Shown here piece after piece: positions 19,161 through 31,540 of a stretch of DNA of 64,000 nucleotides; within the stretch, counting starts at the first letter, position 1, and each line of letters starts with the position of its first letter. The notes under the pieces are model-generated. The model was not told the origin of the DNA. It worked only from the letters and a program-made list of their open reading frames with translations, and did no database searches. This DNA comes from Gigaspora rosea. Its lineage: Eukaryota > Glomeromycota > Glomeromycetes > Diversisporales > Gigasporaceae. The stretch lies in contig QKWP01000001.1 of the NCBI GenBank assembly GCA_003550325.1, positions 142,379-206,378 of the forward strand, read 5' to 3'. The position numbers and the translations under genes are program-made.

Positions 19161-22100
19161 ATGTCCAATAAATGGAGTAGAATATACAAGCCCTTAGGGA
19201 AAATTAAGGAAAGTTGGTACATGGAATTAGAATCAGAAATATCGCTAGAGGAATGGTTTTCAGCACTTAAAGAAACCAAAAACACTTTAGCACTGAGGCC
19301 TTCTGGTATTGGTTATAGGTTAATTAAACAAGCGAGTGTAAGCTCCCAAGAAATTTTTAGGTAATTGGCCAACAAATGTTTAATAGAAGGTGACATTCCA
19401 GATAAATAGAAAGTATCGCAGTTGTATTTAATTCCTAAAAGTGAAGAATGGGAGTGCTTGTTAAGCAATGCAAGACCATTATTAGAATCATTCCGAAAAT
19501 GTGTCACAAGGGTTCTGAACAAAAGATTAGCTAGAGTTTTCGTTGAGAACAAAATTCTCGAAGGCCCAAATTTTGCAGGATTACCCGGGTATTCAACCGA
19601 AAATCCAATTCATATTATCCCTTAGATTGTAACACAGGCAAATTTGCCTGCATATTTTAAAATTTTTAATAAAATTTTAAATATTGATTTTAGTTATATC
19701 TTTTCTAAGTAAAAAAATATTCTTTGAGTTTTGTTTTAGTAACTTTGTTATGAATTTTTTTTAAAATCATTAGAAAACTTTAATATAATAAATGTTTAAA
19801 GTTCTTGTATTGGCATTTTTACTATTAAAATTTTTCTTTAGATTTTTTCAAATTTTATATGTTCCCGTCTATAAAAAAAATCTTTACTTCTAATACAAGT
19901 CTTAATTTTTACAAGTAAATCATTAAAGTTGCAATAATGAAAGTTGTCATCCTTTATATAAACTACAATATTGTCTTAAGAACTATAGTTCTAAAACTAA
20001 AACTAAATAAGATCGCAGAAAAATTGTAATAAAATTTTTTAAAAAAATCTTTTCTTAAAATTATCTATTTTCAGCTTATATGTAACTATAATTTATTTTC
20101 TTATAATATAAAAACTAATTTTGCAAAAAAGTAATCCTTATTTTCAAATATAATTGTACAAAGTTTTATTTAATTATTTTAGCATTTTAAAAAAGTAAAT
20201 CAGAGCTAAAAAAGTGCAAAAACGCAGGCAAATTTGCCTGTGTTCTACTACAATCTAAGGGATAAACATGTGATGGAAGACGCAAAAGAAAAGGGAAAAG
20301 AGATGTGGATATTATTTCAAGACATGCGTAAAGCTTTTGATTCAGTATCTCTTTTATCTTTAGAGTTGGCCATGAACAGATTAAAATTACCAAGCAAAAT
20401 AATTAAAATCATTATAAACCTTTTTGAAAGAAGGAAAGCAAAGGTAATTATAGTATTAGGACCTGCTGATCCATATGAAGTGGCAGATAGAATCGATCAA
20501 GGAGAAATTTTGTCACCCTTTCTATGGTATATTTTTTACGATCCTTTGCTATGTCGCATAGAGAGTGATAAAGATTTAGGATATAAGGTTCAGATAGAAG
20601 AAATAACAGATTGGGCTAGACAATCATACAGGAAATCTGAGATGAGGTTTTCAGTGTTAGCGTATGCAGATGATACGACGTGGATTGCAGAAAACAAATC
20701 TTAGCTTAGAAAAATAACAGAAATAGCAAGCGATTTTTTTAGAATAAATGTCATTTAAATAAATGGAAAGAAATCTAAGCTTTTAATTTTAAATTCAAGT
20801 TTATGCAAAGAAGAAAGGTTTGTGCATTTGAAAATGAGATAGTTCAAACTGAGTGTATAGAGACAACCACTTGTTTTTGGGGGTGTGGTTAAATGGAAAA
20901 ATGAAGGAATCTTTAGTAAAGAAGAAAGCATGTGACATTGTAAGACAATTTACAATCGCATTAAATTGAAAAAAACTCTCTCTAAGCTAACTAGTTTATG
21001 TCAACAACAGGAGTTTACTTTGAAATTTAGTTATATCCTATAGCTTTCAAAGCTCTCAACTCAGGCTCTTAACAGCATACACCAGCCTTATGTTTGAATG
21101 ATTAAACATAAACTGGACATTACACAAAAGGCAGGCAATTACATTGTCTTACACAAAGGACTTTTAGTATATAAGCCTTTGGCTCAAGAAATTGTAATGA
21201 AACAAATAACCGGTCTTCAAAAAGATTAAATACCAAAGGCAGCCTAACAGAGCTAACGATTATAAGGACCAAACAAGGTTTTCGGGATGCATGTATAACA
21301 GAAGAAACATGGCCAGAAATAGATGAAATTTGGCTTAAAAAAATTTGAAAGGACAATTTAACTTGTATATCTCTACTCAAAGCACAGTCTAACGGCATTA
21401 CCTATCAAACGAAATGGCTTTCTATATGCATCGAAAATAAAGGAACAAAGTTAAGAGAAATAGTAGATATAGAGATCTTTCTTAAAGCATACAAATCATT
21501 AAGCAGGATGGATTTGTTCTTTATAGAGCAGCTGCTTGATAAAAAGTTGGAAAGTCTTTTTTCGTGGCAAGAGCTTAAGGTAGTAAAGAGATTACCAAAT
21601 AGGGCAAAAAGGGAAATTGGTTCAAAAAGATAGAGGAGTTACTTTTAACAGACAACACGTCAAGCCAGATAAAGGGTTTTCAATTAGGGTGCCTAGCAAC
21701 CCTTTAATTTTGGAATAGAAGTTGAGTGGGGTTTCAAAAGATAAAAAAAGAGGAAGTAATTTGTTTTCACTCAGTCCAAAGCGGTGATATTAATGTTGGC
21801 AAGATCTTGGAAAAGAGATTAAAGTTTCTTTTAGTTCAAGCCAAAAATATACACGATAGCAAGAGTAAAGGAACAAAAGAGGGTGCAGACTTTTGTGAAA
21901 TAGTTAAAGAAAAGTACAACGTGTCAATACATATGAACAAAGCAATCGGTGTCATACCTAATGCAGTAGCACAAAATCTGTCAAAATACAGAACTCTTCT
22001 AAGCCAATTAAGAACAAATAATAAAGAAACTGGAGAGTTTTTGTATCAGATGACCTCTGTAGCACTTTAGACAGGATCATTATCCAAGATCACATAGTGG

Positions 22101-23603
22101 AACTAATTCATATGCAAGAGCTAGGTTCTGGTTTAACGAATATGCTTGTTAGTCAATATTACTATTTGTTAGAGGCAGGCAATATAAGTTTTTAAGTATA
22201 TACAGATGGTTCTTTAGTCGAAAAGGATAGGAGAAAAGTTATGAGAGCCAGTTGGATATAGCTGGATTCTCTTAAAAACTTAAAAATAGCAGAATATAGG
22301 ATTTGAGTCTTGGCCTTCTTCAACGAAGGCAGAGTTGGTAGCAATTTGGATGGTTTTATTAGTAGCACCAAAGGAAGTAGATATAGTTATTAATACAGAT
22401 AGTGCAGTAGCAATTGCAAGCCTGGGTTCAAAAGTACAGTTAGAGGCATTTTACCGTTGGAGTAAATGCAAAAGTTATAGTCTAATTACGAAAATTCACG
22501 ACCTTTTACAGTCAAAGAAAATTGTACTTAAATTTAATAAAATCAAAGGCCATAGTGGAGAGAAATGGAATGAAGAAGCAAACAAGTTGGCAAAAAAAGG
22601 GGCAGAGATCGCCAATTTAGAGAATCTGAAGCTGGAAAACAATATAAGGCTTGATGCCATTTCTATGTGGAAAGGAAGTTTCATTGAGATGCCACTTCAT
22701 CTCTTTATTAAGCGGATCTTTGATTTTAAAACTGGTTTGGATTTTAGATTCTCAAGAGTCTTAAGATATGTTAAACCAGATGAAAAGGTCGTTAAGCACT
22801 CCTGGCCATTGTTTTAGAAAGATTTAAAAGGAAAAATGGGAATCAGATGTAAATCAATGAAAACAAACAGAAGAGTAGCTTTTCGATTGAAGTGCTTAAC
22901 TAACGAAGTACCAATACTATTAGTTCTCAAGCAAAGAAGATCAGATATTTATTCTGAAAACTATTGTATTTGTTGTAACCAAGAAGAGGAAGAAACACTC
23001 GACCATATGACTGAATGCGAAAGTTACATATTGCATTGGCTTAATATCGAGGGAGCAGCCTTTTCAATTACACAAGAGAGTGTCCCACAAGAAATATTAT
23101 CAGAAGTTGATAGCATTAAGTTAAGGAGGGCCTTATTTGGAACAAGTAGAACCAAGGTTCAAGAGCTAAGAAAAAGCATAATTCAGGCTCTTTTTCTACA
23201 AAAGGTTTTAGCAAATCTTAGAATGCTTCTGATCACAAGAAAAGCAATGTTGGATTTTGTAGAATGCTACAAAGCTTTAGTAGAGAACGGTTTCCATGAT
23301 CTAGTTTGGCAAACCCGTTGCGTTACTATAGTAAAATGGGAGTCTCAACTGGGCATCACAAAAGATCAAAAAAGAAAGAAACTGGATCCACACATTGGGA
23401 ATGAAAGTAAAAGAGCTGTTCATTCATTGAAAAGAGCAGCTTTCGGCGCTCCAGGTCTGTCCAACATTGCATCAGTTATGAATACCGAAGAAGGGGTGCC
23501 AAATCGGAAAAAAGTATCTGAAGTTGAAAGAAGAAATTTATTGGAAAAAACAATAGAAAATTTTATAATTAATGGCATTAAGCCTTTTTGGATCAGTTTT
23601 TGA
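19161..23603 (+). pseudogene. LINE RT, RNase H and C-terminal knuckle
   Basis: The RT begins EISLEEWFSALKETKNT and PSGIGYRLIKQA, continues YLIPKSEEWECLLSNARP and GYSTENPIHI, and after the MITE MEDAKEKGKEMW, KAFDSVSLLSLELAM, GEILSPFLWYIFYDPLL and AYADDTTW. RNase H signs are YTDGSLVEKD (22198), STKAELVAIWMV, VINTDSAVAIAS and KIKGHSGEKWNEEANKLAK, which keeps the catalytic Asp, Glu, Asp and the terminal pair. The last ORF (22836-23603) has CNQEEEETLDHMTECESY, a CCHC-like knuckle. Several stops and frameshifts lie between the blocks (for instance after 20704 and around 21100-21720), so no full-length polyprotein can be made. Confidence 0.8.
19618..20262. mobile_element. TA-target MITE D1 inside the LINE RT
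   Basis: Ends TCCCTTAGATTGTAACAC and its inverted partner CTACAATCTAAGGGA, with TA at 19616-19617 and 20263-20264. Just inside both ends lies the perfect palindrome CAGGCAAATTTGCCTG. A nearly identical 642-bp copy is at 26424-27065, so the family was active recently. Removing the insertion with one TA joins the RT frame as PIHIKHVMEDAKEK, matching the region of the first LINE that reads VHLLNCVLKDTKEK. No ORF of its own. Confidence 0.9.
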
Positions 23604-23790
23604 CAGAGCTGACCACAATCCCTAGTTTTCTGTTGAAAACTAGTGTGACAGGTCGCATCTGGGCGTCTTCGGATAGCCGGATGATGCTGGGCTTGCAATT
23701 GGAGGGTTTATTATATACAAATCTTAGATTAGTATGTAAACTTATTAATGTAGCACCGACAAGACTGTCAAAGTAATAAAAATATATATA

Positions 23791-24073
23791 TATATATATA
23801 TATTTTTTTATATACATTTTATTTAAATTAAAATAAATATTTATATTAAGTTTCGGTCTAAATATAATCTAACTAAATTTTTCAAATCTAAATTATATAA
23901 TTTAAAAAATATTAATTACTATAAAATTTGATAATACACATACAAATTTTTATATTATTAATACCTTTTAAAATAGACATATAAATATTTATTAAGCTTG
24001 TACTAGATTAGAATAAAATAAGATAAAATACAGAAATAAAAGTTGCTTTTAATAACTTGAGATAATTAATATA
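23791..24073. other. AT-rich spacer
   Basis: Begins in the (TA)n tract at 23782-23804 that tails the LINE; then AT-rich sequence. The last 30 bp (TAATAACTTGAGATAATTAAT) are the start of a degenerate tandem repeat that resumes after MITE B. No gene. Confidence 0.5.
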
Positions 24074-25682
24074 AGGAGGCTTCCAGAAATTAGCTGATTT
24101 TTTTTACTATGAGCCCACCTCACCCCTATCCCATCCACCCCCACCTGATACCCCAATCAGCCAATTAGATTTATGATTATTAAAAAGTTAGATATAATAT
24201 TTAATAGTAAATAACTTTTGATATACTGGGCCAATTTCGATGATTTAACTACCAAAATGATCTTCTCAATAAGAAGATTCTAGCAAGTCCAAAATAATTA
24301 AAATCTAATTACTGGATTCTAAGAACAGAATAGATTTGTGTTACTATAAAAGTTTTATAATTATTAAAAAATTATAAACCATTTATAGTAATACAAATTT
24401 ATTCTGATCTCTGGATTCTGTAATTGGATTTTTATGAATTTGGCTTGCTAGAATCCTCTCATTGAGCTGATCATTTTTGGTAATTAAATCATCGATATTG
24501 GCCCAGTAGATCAAAAGTTATTAACAATTAAAAATTAACTTTTAATTGTTAATAACTTTTGATCTACTGGGCCAATTTCAATGTTTCAATACCAAAATAA
24601 TCAGCTCAATAAGAGGATTCTAGCAAGCCTAAAATCATTAAAATTTAATTACTGAATCCTAAGATCGAAATAGATTTGTGTTACTATAAAAGGTTTATAA
24701 TTTATTAAAGAATTATAAACTATTTATAGTAACACAAATTTATTTCGATCTCTGGATCATGTGATTGGATTTTTATCATTTTGGCTTACTAGAATCCTCT
24801 CATTGAGCTGATCATTTTGTAGTTGAATCATTGAAATTAACCCAGTAGATCAAAAGTTATTAACAATTGAAAATTAATTTTTAATTGTTAATAACTTTTG
24901 ATCTACTGGGCCAATTTCGATGCTTTAACTACCAAAATGATCAGCTCAATGTGAGAGGATTCTAGCAAGCCCAAAATCACAAAAATCCAATCACATGATC
25001 CAGAGATCGGAATAAATTTGTATTACTATAAATGGTTTATAATTCTTTAATAATTTATAAAGCTTCTATAGTAATACAAATCTATTCCGATCTTAGGATC
25101 TAGTGATTAGTTTTAATGATTTTGGGCTTGCTAGAATTTCTCATTGAGCTAATCATTTTGGTAGTTGAATTATCGAAAATGGCCCAGTAGATCAAAAGTT
25201 ATTAACAATTAAAAATTAATTTTTAATTATTAATAACTTTTGATCTACTGGGCCAATTTCGATGATTTAACTACCAAAATAATCATTAATAAGAGAATTC
25301 TAGCAAGCTCAAAATTGTAAAAATCCAATCACAAGATCCAGAGATTGGAATAAATTTGTGTTACTATTAATGGTTTATAATTTTTTAATAAATTATAAAA
25401 CTTTTATAGTATATATATCTATTCTGATCTTAGAATCTAGTGATAGATTTTAATGATTTTGGCTTGCTATAATCATCTTATTGAGAGGATCATTTTGGTA
25501 GTTAAATCATTAACTTTGATCTAGTAAATTGAAAGTTATTAAAATATTGTTAATAAATCTATAATTTTGTCAAAAATAAATTTGTAACTTTGGCCAGAAT
25601 TATAAAATTTTGGCCAGAATTATACCTGATACTTCAGTTGACCCACCTACCCCCTGAAATCAGCTGATTTCTGGAAGTCCCC
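24074..25682. mobile_element. TA-target MITE B, large relative of MITE A
   Basis: Ends AGGAGGCTTCCAGAAATTAG and TCAGCTGATTTCTGGAAGTC, with TA before the left end and after the right end (25683-25684). It shares termini and the C-rich subterminal block with MITE A (6432-7182) but is 1.6 kb. The extra length is internal: a ~340-bp palindromic unit recurs with starts at 24210, 24551, 24890 and 25232. Each unit contains TTTTGATCTACTGGGCC, a CTCAAT(G/A)AG centre, and an inverted pair around AGTAACACAAATTTATT. No ORF. Confidence 0.8.
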
Positions 25683-26423
25683 TATGAAAAAATAGATTTA
25701 TTTAAAGCTAAACTCAGTTCTTGCAAAATATAAAACTGACCAAGTCTATAGTAGTTATCAAAATCTTGTCAATTCAAAAATATTACTCAAAGATAACCTA
25801 AAGAACAAGTATTGGCAAAAAAATTAGCATGCATTATCAATAACTTGAAATAATTAATATGAGAAATAAATTTCTTAATCTTACAAATACATGACTTCTG
25901 AATTGAATATATTTATAAAACCAGCCAGTCTGTTTTTACTAATAGCTTATTATATTCTTGCCAATTCAAAGATATTACTCAAGAATATCCAAAAAATAAA
26001 TATTAGTCAAAAATTAGTAAAATAAATAAAACGCAGTAACAAAAGAAAAAAAAATTAAAAAAAACAACTTTCTAACCAAAGGAATTTAAAAATCACAAAT
26101 AAACAAAGAAATAGACTATTGGAAAAGTACAACTGAAAAGACATTAAAAACTAAAAAAAAATCAACCTATAAACACAAAAAAAACCTACCTACACAAGAT
26201 CTCAGAAATGTTAATTTAGTGGCCTACATCTGTATCTTTAGTTTTGCTTCAAATATAGTGAAAAATCATATATGTAATGAAAGATAATCTCATGTAATAC
26301 AATCATGTTACATACCCTGGTATTAATCGAACCCTAGCTTTATTGTTAAAAATATAGTATATATATAAAGAAATTTTTTTAGAATATTGTACTCACAAGT
26401 ATAAATGAGTATACTCTACAGTA
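25683..26423. repeat. Degenerate ~170-bp tandem repeat, otherwise AT-rich spacer
   Basis: Two related units: one starts before MITE B (24045) and continues at 25684 (TTGTCAATTCAAAAATATTACTC), the other runs from about 25848 to 26030 (TTGCCAATTCAAAGATATTACTC). Both begin AATAACTTGAGATAATTAAT or AATAACTTGAAATAATTAAT. The second unit shows the uninterrupted target of MITE B. From 26030 to 26423 nothing was recognised. Confidence 0.5.
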
Positions 26424-27065
26424 TCCCTTAGATTGTAACACAAGCAAATTTGCCTGCGTATTTTAAAATTTTTAATAAAATTTTAAATATTGATTTTAGC
26501 CATATCTTTTCTAAGTAAAAATATTCTTTAAGTTTTGTTTTAGTAACTTTGTTATAAAATTTTTTTAAAATCATTAGAAAACTTTAATATAATAAATGTT
26601 TAAAGTTCTTGTATTGGCATTTTTACTATTAAAATTTTTCTTTAGATTTTTTCAAATTTTATATGTTCCCGTCTATAAAAAAATCTTTACTTCTAATACA
26701 AGCCTTAATTTTTACAAGTAAATCATTAAAGTTGCAATAATGAAAGTTGTCATCCTTTATATAAACTACAATATTGTCTTAAGAACTATAGTTCTAAAAC
26801 TAAAACTAAATAAGATCGCAGAAAAATTGTAATAAAATTTTTTAAAAAAATTTTTTCTTAAAATTATCTATTTTCAGCTTATATGTAACTATAATTTATT
26901 TTCTTATAATATAAAAACTAATTTTGCAAAAAAGTAATCCTTATTTTCAAATATAATTGTACAAAGTTTTATTTAATTATTTTAGTATTTTAAAAAAGTA
27001 AATCAGAGCTAAAAAAGTGCAAAAACACAGGCAAATTTGCCTGTGTTCTACTACAATCTAAGGGA
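26424..27065. mobile_element. TA-target MITE D2
   Basis: Near-identical to D1 over its whole length, with ends TCCCTTAGATTGTAACAC and CTACAATCTAAGGGA, TA at 26422-26423 and 27066-27067, and the CAGGCAAATTTGCCTG palindrome near the right end; the left copy has a one-base change (CAAGCAAATTTGCCTG). It lies only 11 bp left of the pogo-like element. Confidence 0.9.
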
Positions 27066-27800
27066 TAATAAGTATACAGTTGCACCTCGATATAGTCACA
27101 CTCGATGTAGTCACAAACTCGATATAGTCACGGATTTATTTTTACCGATTAATTTTATATTACTTTACTCTTTATATAGTCACAAACACGATATAATCAC
27201 AGTCACTGAATTTTGTATTACAATGATTATTAGGTATATAATAAATTACCTTGATGAAGTCACAAAATAATATACCATATATAATTACAGTATGAAGTAT
27301 TACTGTATATTAGTAATTTGTGTTAAGGCTGAAGGCCGGGTAAGCAATAGTGATATAATGTTACATAATTATTATTGAAAACCCACATTGTTATTATTAT
27401 TTGGGAATGCGAGTTATTAATAACGTTCGAATCAGCTCTAATATAGGTAGTAAGCTTGCAGGTCAAATATAGCATTCAAGAGGATCATGTGATATGAGGT
27501 CACGAATAGGGATCCTAATTTTCTGCTGCGACAAACCCCAAATTCTTCCTGCTTTACACTTCGAATTATGCGAATTATGCAATAAATTTTTAAAATTATG
27601 CTACAGATTATGCGGATCAGATAGAAATATGCGAAATTTATCATTATAAATTTTTATCGTTATTGTTATTGTAGTACTGAACCCCATCAGTAACTTACCA
27701 ATAAACCACAAAATCTGTGTAATATAAAATTATGAAAATAATCGTGTTTACAAAGCTATCTTTTGCGCCAAACAAAAAAATTCCCTGCAAAATTAGTATA

Positions 27801-28081
27801 AGGCCAAGCAAAGTTAATTTTTTGTAATACATAACCCGCTGACCTTTTTTTTAAATTCAATCGTGCCAATTATTCCATTTTTGATATTTAATTTTTTCTA
27901 AGGTGTTACCCGATGGTGACCTTAATTTTCTGGAATTACCCGATAGAAACAAAAAAAAAATCTAAAATTTCCTATGAGCATATTAATTTACGGTAGATTA
28001 ATTAAAAAAAAAATCTGACCCGCCGACTGAAATTTTGGAGCACCATGTTATGCAAAACGAAAAATTAACTTTGTGTGGTCT
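27801..28081. mobile_element. Nested MITE in the pogo-like element
   Basis: Left arm AGGCCAAGCAAAGTTAATTT, right arm AAATTAACTTTGTGTGGTC, both followed inward by matching TGTAATACATAACCCGC and CATGTTATGCA blocks (imperfect). TATA or TA borders both sides. About 280 bp, no ORF. Confidence 0.55.
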
Positions 28082-28529
28082 ATATATGTTTTTTGTTAAA
28101 TTTTTATACTACCCGTTATTTGGAATTCCAGATCTGATAATTTATGTTTCGTACAATCAAATGCTGCGTCCAATAGTCTGAATTATGGCATATTATGCTA
28201 TCGCAGATCTGCGGTATCCTTAGTCACGAAATAGTTAAATCGATCAATTTATTAGATCAAAATGGAAATAGGTGATCGATTTAATTTTAATGCAAAATGG
28301 GGTTCCTAATTTAAGTGTAGCTTATGCAGGAGAAATAAAAAAGATTAAGGGATTTAAAAGGATGGATCAAAGAAGATTAGTGATATTTTGAATTGACTAT
28401 GATGATTTGTAAGGATAACGAATTCTTTAAGGAAGGTAAAAAATTAAATTATAATGTATCAGGTAGGTATCCAAGATATTTATGTTATTGTATAGTGGGT
28501 AAAAAAATATCAGTACAGTAGTATGGGTA

Positions 28530-28625
28530 TAGATCAGTGGATGGATCAAATATTTTTCAGATGTTTTAGAGCCGCGATAGTGGCCCTAAAACAACTGAAA
28601 GATATTTGATTCATCTACTGATCTA
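28530..28625. repeat. 96-bp hairpin
   Basis: TAGATCAGTGGATGGATCAA ... TTGATTCATCTACTGATCTA with only a few loop bases (GCGATAGT) near 28575. Almost the whole length pairs, so it would fold strongly as RNA or single-stranded DNA. Confidence 0.7.
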
Positions 28626-28628
28626 GAA

Positions 28629-28893
28629 AATCGATTACTGTGTATTAAATAAAATTGTTCTACAAAATATATAATATAATTTTTATAATTTTTTGAATAA
28701 TTTTTATTAATGTGATTTTAGATTTTACGATATTCGAAAAAATTTAAAAATTTTTTTATTTTTTATTCGTATAATGTAAAATGTAAAATCGTATTAATAG
28801 AAATCACTTGAAAAATTATGAAATTTCTAAATATAAGTAAATTAATATGTAGAGCAACTTTACTTAGTGCGCAGTAATCGATTTACTTATAAA
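28629..28893. repeat. Second foldback next to the hairpin
   Basis: AAATCGATTACTGTGTATTA near 28629 pairs with TGCGCAGTAATCGATTT near 28893; internal arms also pair (GTGATTTTAGATTTTACGAT against TGTAAAATCGTATTAATAG). A small MITE is likely. Confidence 0.5.
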
Positions 28894-29072
28894 AATCAAT
28901 TTTTTATATATAGCAACAATTGCGATCGATTAAAAAATATTTGATATAGTCACATTATTTTATTTTTTATTATTAAAGTGATTATATAAAGTTTATTGTT
29001 TATAGTCACTCCTTGTTATAATTACCTGATTTCTGTATCCCAAACCAGTGACTATATCGAGGTGCGACTGTA

Positions 29073-29694
29073 CTTTATAATATAAATATATACTATACTG
29101 AATAAACAATCAGTATGCTTACTTGACACCACATCTCCTATATCCAATCTATCTACTTATTTCTAAAACATATGTGGGTTTTACATCTTTGCCTTAATCT
29201 ATACATAAATATACATGTGTGTATGCCTTAACATGAACATGTGCATTCTTTATTTTTTCAATTTTTTTTCTTCCACAACACCTATACATCTACTATATAC
29301 CATTTATTTCTCTTTAATTTACCTATACTCAATATACATAATTCTATGCCTTGTTTAAACCCCTATATGAACATGCACATTCAAGAGATTTTTTTTGCTA
29401 ACCATCCTATTTTTATACTACATACCATCTAGTTCACCTTAACTTGAAGGCTGTATGGGGTTTATATACATGCCTCAATTTATACATCATGAACATATGT
29501 GTTTATATGCTTTATTTAATTTTTTTTTGCTTCATACTATATATTTATATGTGACTCAAAGAACTGTGTGAGTAGACACACCTGCTTTACTTATACCTTT
29601 AAATATATATATCTGTATGTCTTATTCCTACTTCTATACAAACATGTAGTTCATTTTATTTTTTTTAAACCTAGTCTTCTACTCTGACTAATTT
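29073..29694. other. No gene seen; loose internal repetition
   Basis: T-rich sequence in which blocks like GCCTTAACATGAACATGTG, CCTATATGAACATGCACATT and ATCATGAACATATGTG recur at roughly 130-250 bp, suggesting an old tandem repeat. The 63-codon ORF at 29241 is not convincing. Confidence 0.35.
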
Positions 29695-31179
29695 TTAATA
29701 AAAGACCAATGGTAAAAGATTTACTATCAAATGGTCTTTTACTGTTAAAATCTCTATCATAATAACTCCAATACCATATATTAGCTGCTTGCATGAATAG
29801 TTTACCCATCTAACTTTAGATGTTACATATAACCTAATACTATTAATTTCTTTTTTAATCGAAGTCAGAGCTGCTAAAAGTCCTAAATCCATAATATATG
29901 CTCTTGGATTTTTGTATTCAATATCCTCATGTGTTTTCAACCTTTTAATAAATTCTTGGTTTCTTTTCTGATTTCAATGATTGGCTTATTGTATATCTTA
30001 TATACTCTGACTCTATTTTGATTACAGCTACTAACATTAGCAGATTTCTTGGTAATTAACAAATGCCTTGCATTCTTCTTTTTCGACTCCAATTCTATTT
30101 GATAACAGATACTACCAGCTTTATTTTAAATATTATTACCCTATCTGCTGATTTCAATCATAGATGCACACTCATATTTATCCTTTCTATTATGATAATC
30201 CACCGTTATATTTCGATTAGTATTTCCTACTATTGTAACACTTTTGCAGCTATGCTTTTTTCTACTTCATCACATGACTATTTTTTCAAGATTCAGAGCG
30301 GTCATTGCAGTGTTCTTGCAAGATGTACATGCTATTGCTTTTCCTTCCTCTAATCCCTAAAATTTATTATAATAAAAGACTTTTCAAGCCTTATACATAT
30401 TGACAGATTTCTGATAATAAACAAATGCCTTGTACCTATCTTTAACTCCAACTCAATTATAATAACAGGCTCTAATAGCTTTTATTTCTAACATTATTAC
30501 CCCTAACTGCTGATTTCGATTATAAATGCCACAAAACTATTTTTCAGGATTCAGAGAGGTCAATATAGCATTCTTGCAATGTACTAGCTATTACTTTTTT
30601 CCTCTAATCCCTGAAATTTATCACAAAAATTGAATTTCCTTCTGTCAGTATTTCTCATTATCATAATGTTCTTGCAAAATACTTTAGCTCTGCCTTTCTA
30701 CTTTATTACAGAATGATTTTGCCAGAATCTAGAAAGATTAATGTAGTGTCCTTGCAAAAGTATTAGCTATTGCTTTTCTTATTCTGGTCTCTGAAATTTA
30801 TTGCAAAGATTGAATTTATAAATTAGCAACTTTTTGGTAATAAACAAATGCCTTGTATACATCTTCTTCAATTCCAATCCATTATAATACTAAACACTAA
30901 TGGTTTTTATTTTTGATAGTGCTATCTATATTTGCTAATTTCGATTACAAATAAATGCTATATGTTCATCTTTTTCAAATCCAATTTTCTTTTTATCACA
31001 ATATTCAACACTATACCTTTGGCAGTATTTCCTATTATTATTGCCATACTCTTGCAATATATATCTGCCAATGCTCTTTCTACTTTGCTACAAGACTATT
31101 TTACCAAGATCAAGAGAGAGCACATAGTGTTTTTGCAAAACGCTCTTATTCCCACTAGCCCTATCAAATTTTTGCAAAG

Positions 31180-31540
31180 TAGAGTTGTATCAGTCCAGTC
31201 TGGACTGGTCCGGTCCCTAAGAGGACCGTTATTATAGTGTTTACAGTTTAGTCCAGTCCAGTCCTTTGGTCTCATAATAGTCCTTTAATGATTACGTCAA
31301 TCTTAATGCATAAGATTTTATTGGCCAAAAATAACGTAATTATTTACTGTCTGATGTAAACAAACATCATATAATCTATGTTACACCTGATCAAGAAATT
31401 TGATTGGGTGAAACAAATATCACTGTTATATTTACAAGGACCGGTCCCATGACTGGTCCTTTTAATGGTTCTACAGTCCTTATCGGTCCCAGTTCGGAAC
31501 CGGTCCTGGACCAGTCTTTTTAAGGACTGATGCATCCCTA
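31180..31540. mobile_element. hAT-like MITE in the Sel1 pseudogene
   Basis: Ends TAGAGTTGTATCAGTCC and GGACTGATGCATCCCTA (inverted, TAGGGATG type), flanked by 8-bp repeats TTGCAAAG (31172-31179) and CTGCAAAG (31541-31548), one mismatch. Subterminal GGTCC / GGACC motifs are dense at both ends, as in hAT elements. No ORF. Confidence 0.8.

Larger units (their letters stand above)
18640..23790 (+). mobile_element. LINE-2 of this window: 5'-truncated non-LTR retrotransposon
   Basis: It lacks ORF1 and the endonuclease and starts within the linker before the RT. Content: RT N-terminus (19161-19364), fingers and palm (19422-19617 and 20263-20704, YADDT at 20663), thumb and connection (to about 22190), RNase H (22198-22620), Cys/His knuckle (about 22960-23025) and a 3' UTR (23604-23780) ending in an AATA/TA-rich tail. 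5' truncation is typical of LINE retrotransposition. Reading frames here are longer than in the first LINE, so this copy is probably younger. A 645-bp MITE splits the RT. The 3' UTR shares GGTCGCATCTGGGC with the other LINE. Confidence 0.85.
27077..29070. mobile_element. pogo/Tigger-like non-autonomous element, 2.0 kb
   Basis: Ends CAGTTGCACCTCGATATAGT and CTATATCGAGGTGCGACTG, flanked by TA (27075-27076 and 29071-29072). Subterminal repeats of GATATAGTCACA occur four times within 110 bp of the left end and again inside the right end, as expected for transposase binding sites. No transposase ORF. The interior holds at least three smaller inverted-repeat elements (27801-28081, 28530-28625 and 28629-28893), so it is a nest. 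Confidence 0.8.

Noticed and set aside
26300-26360. Possible tRNA gene (GGTTCGATT on the minus strand)
   Set aside because: The flanking bases do not form a T stem or acceptor stem and no anticodon arm could be drawn. No tRNA or rRNA gene was supported elsewhere either.
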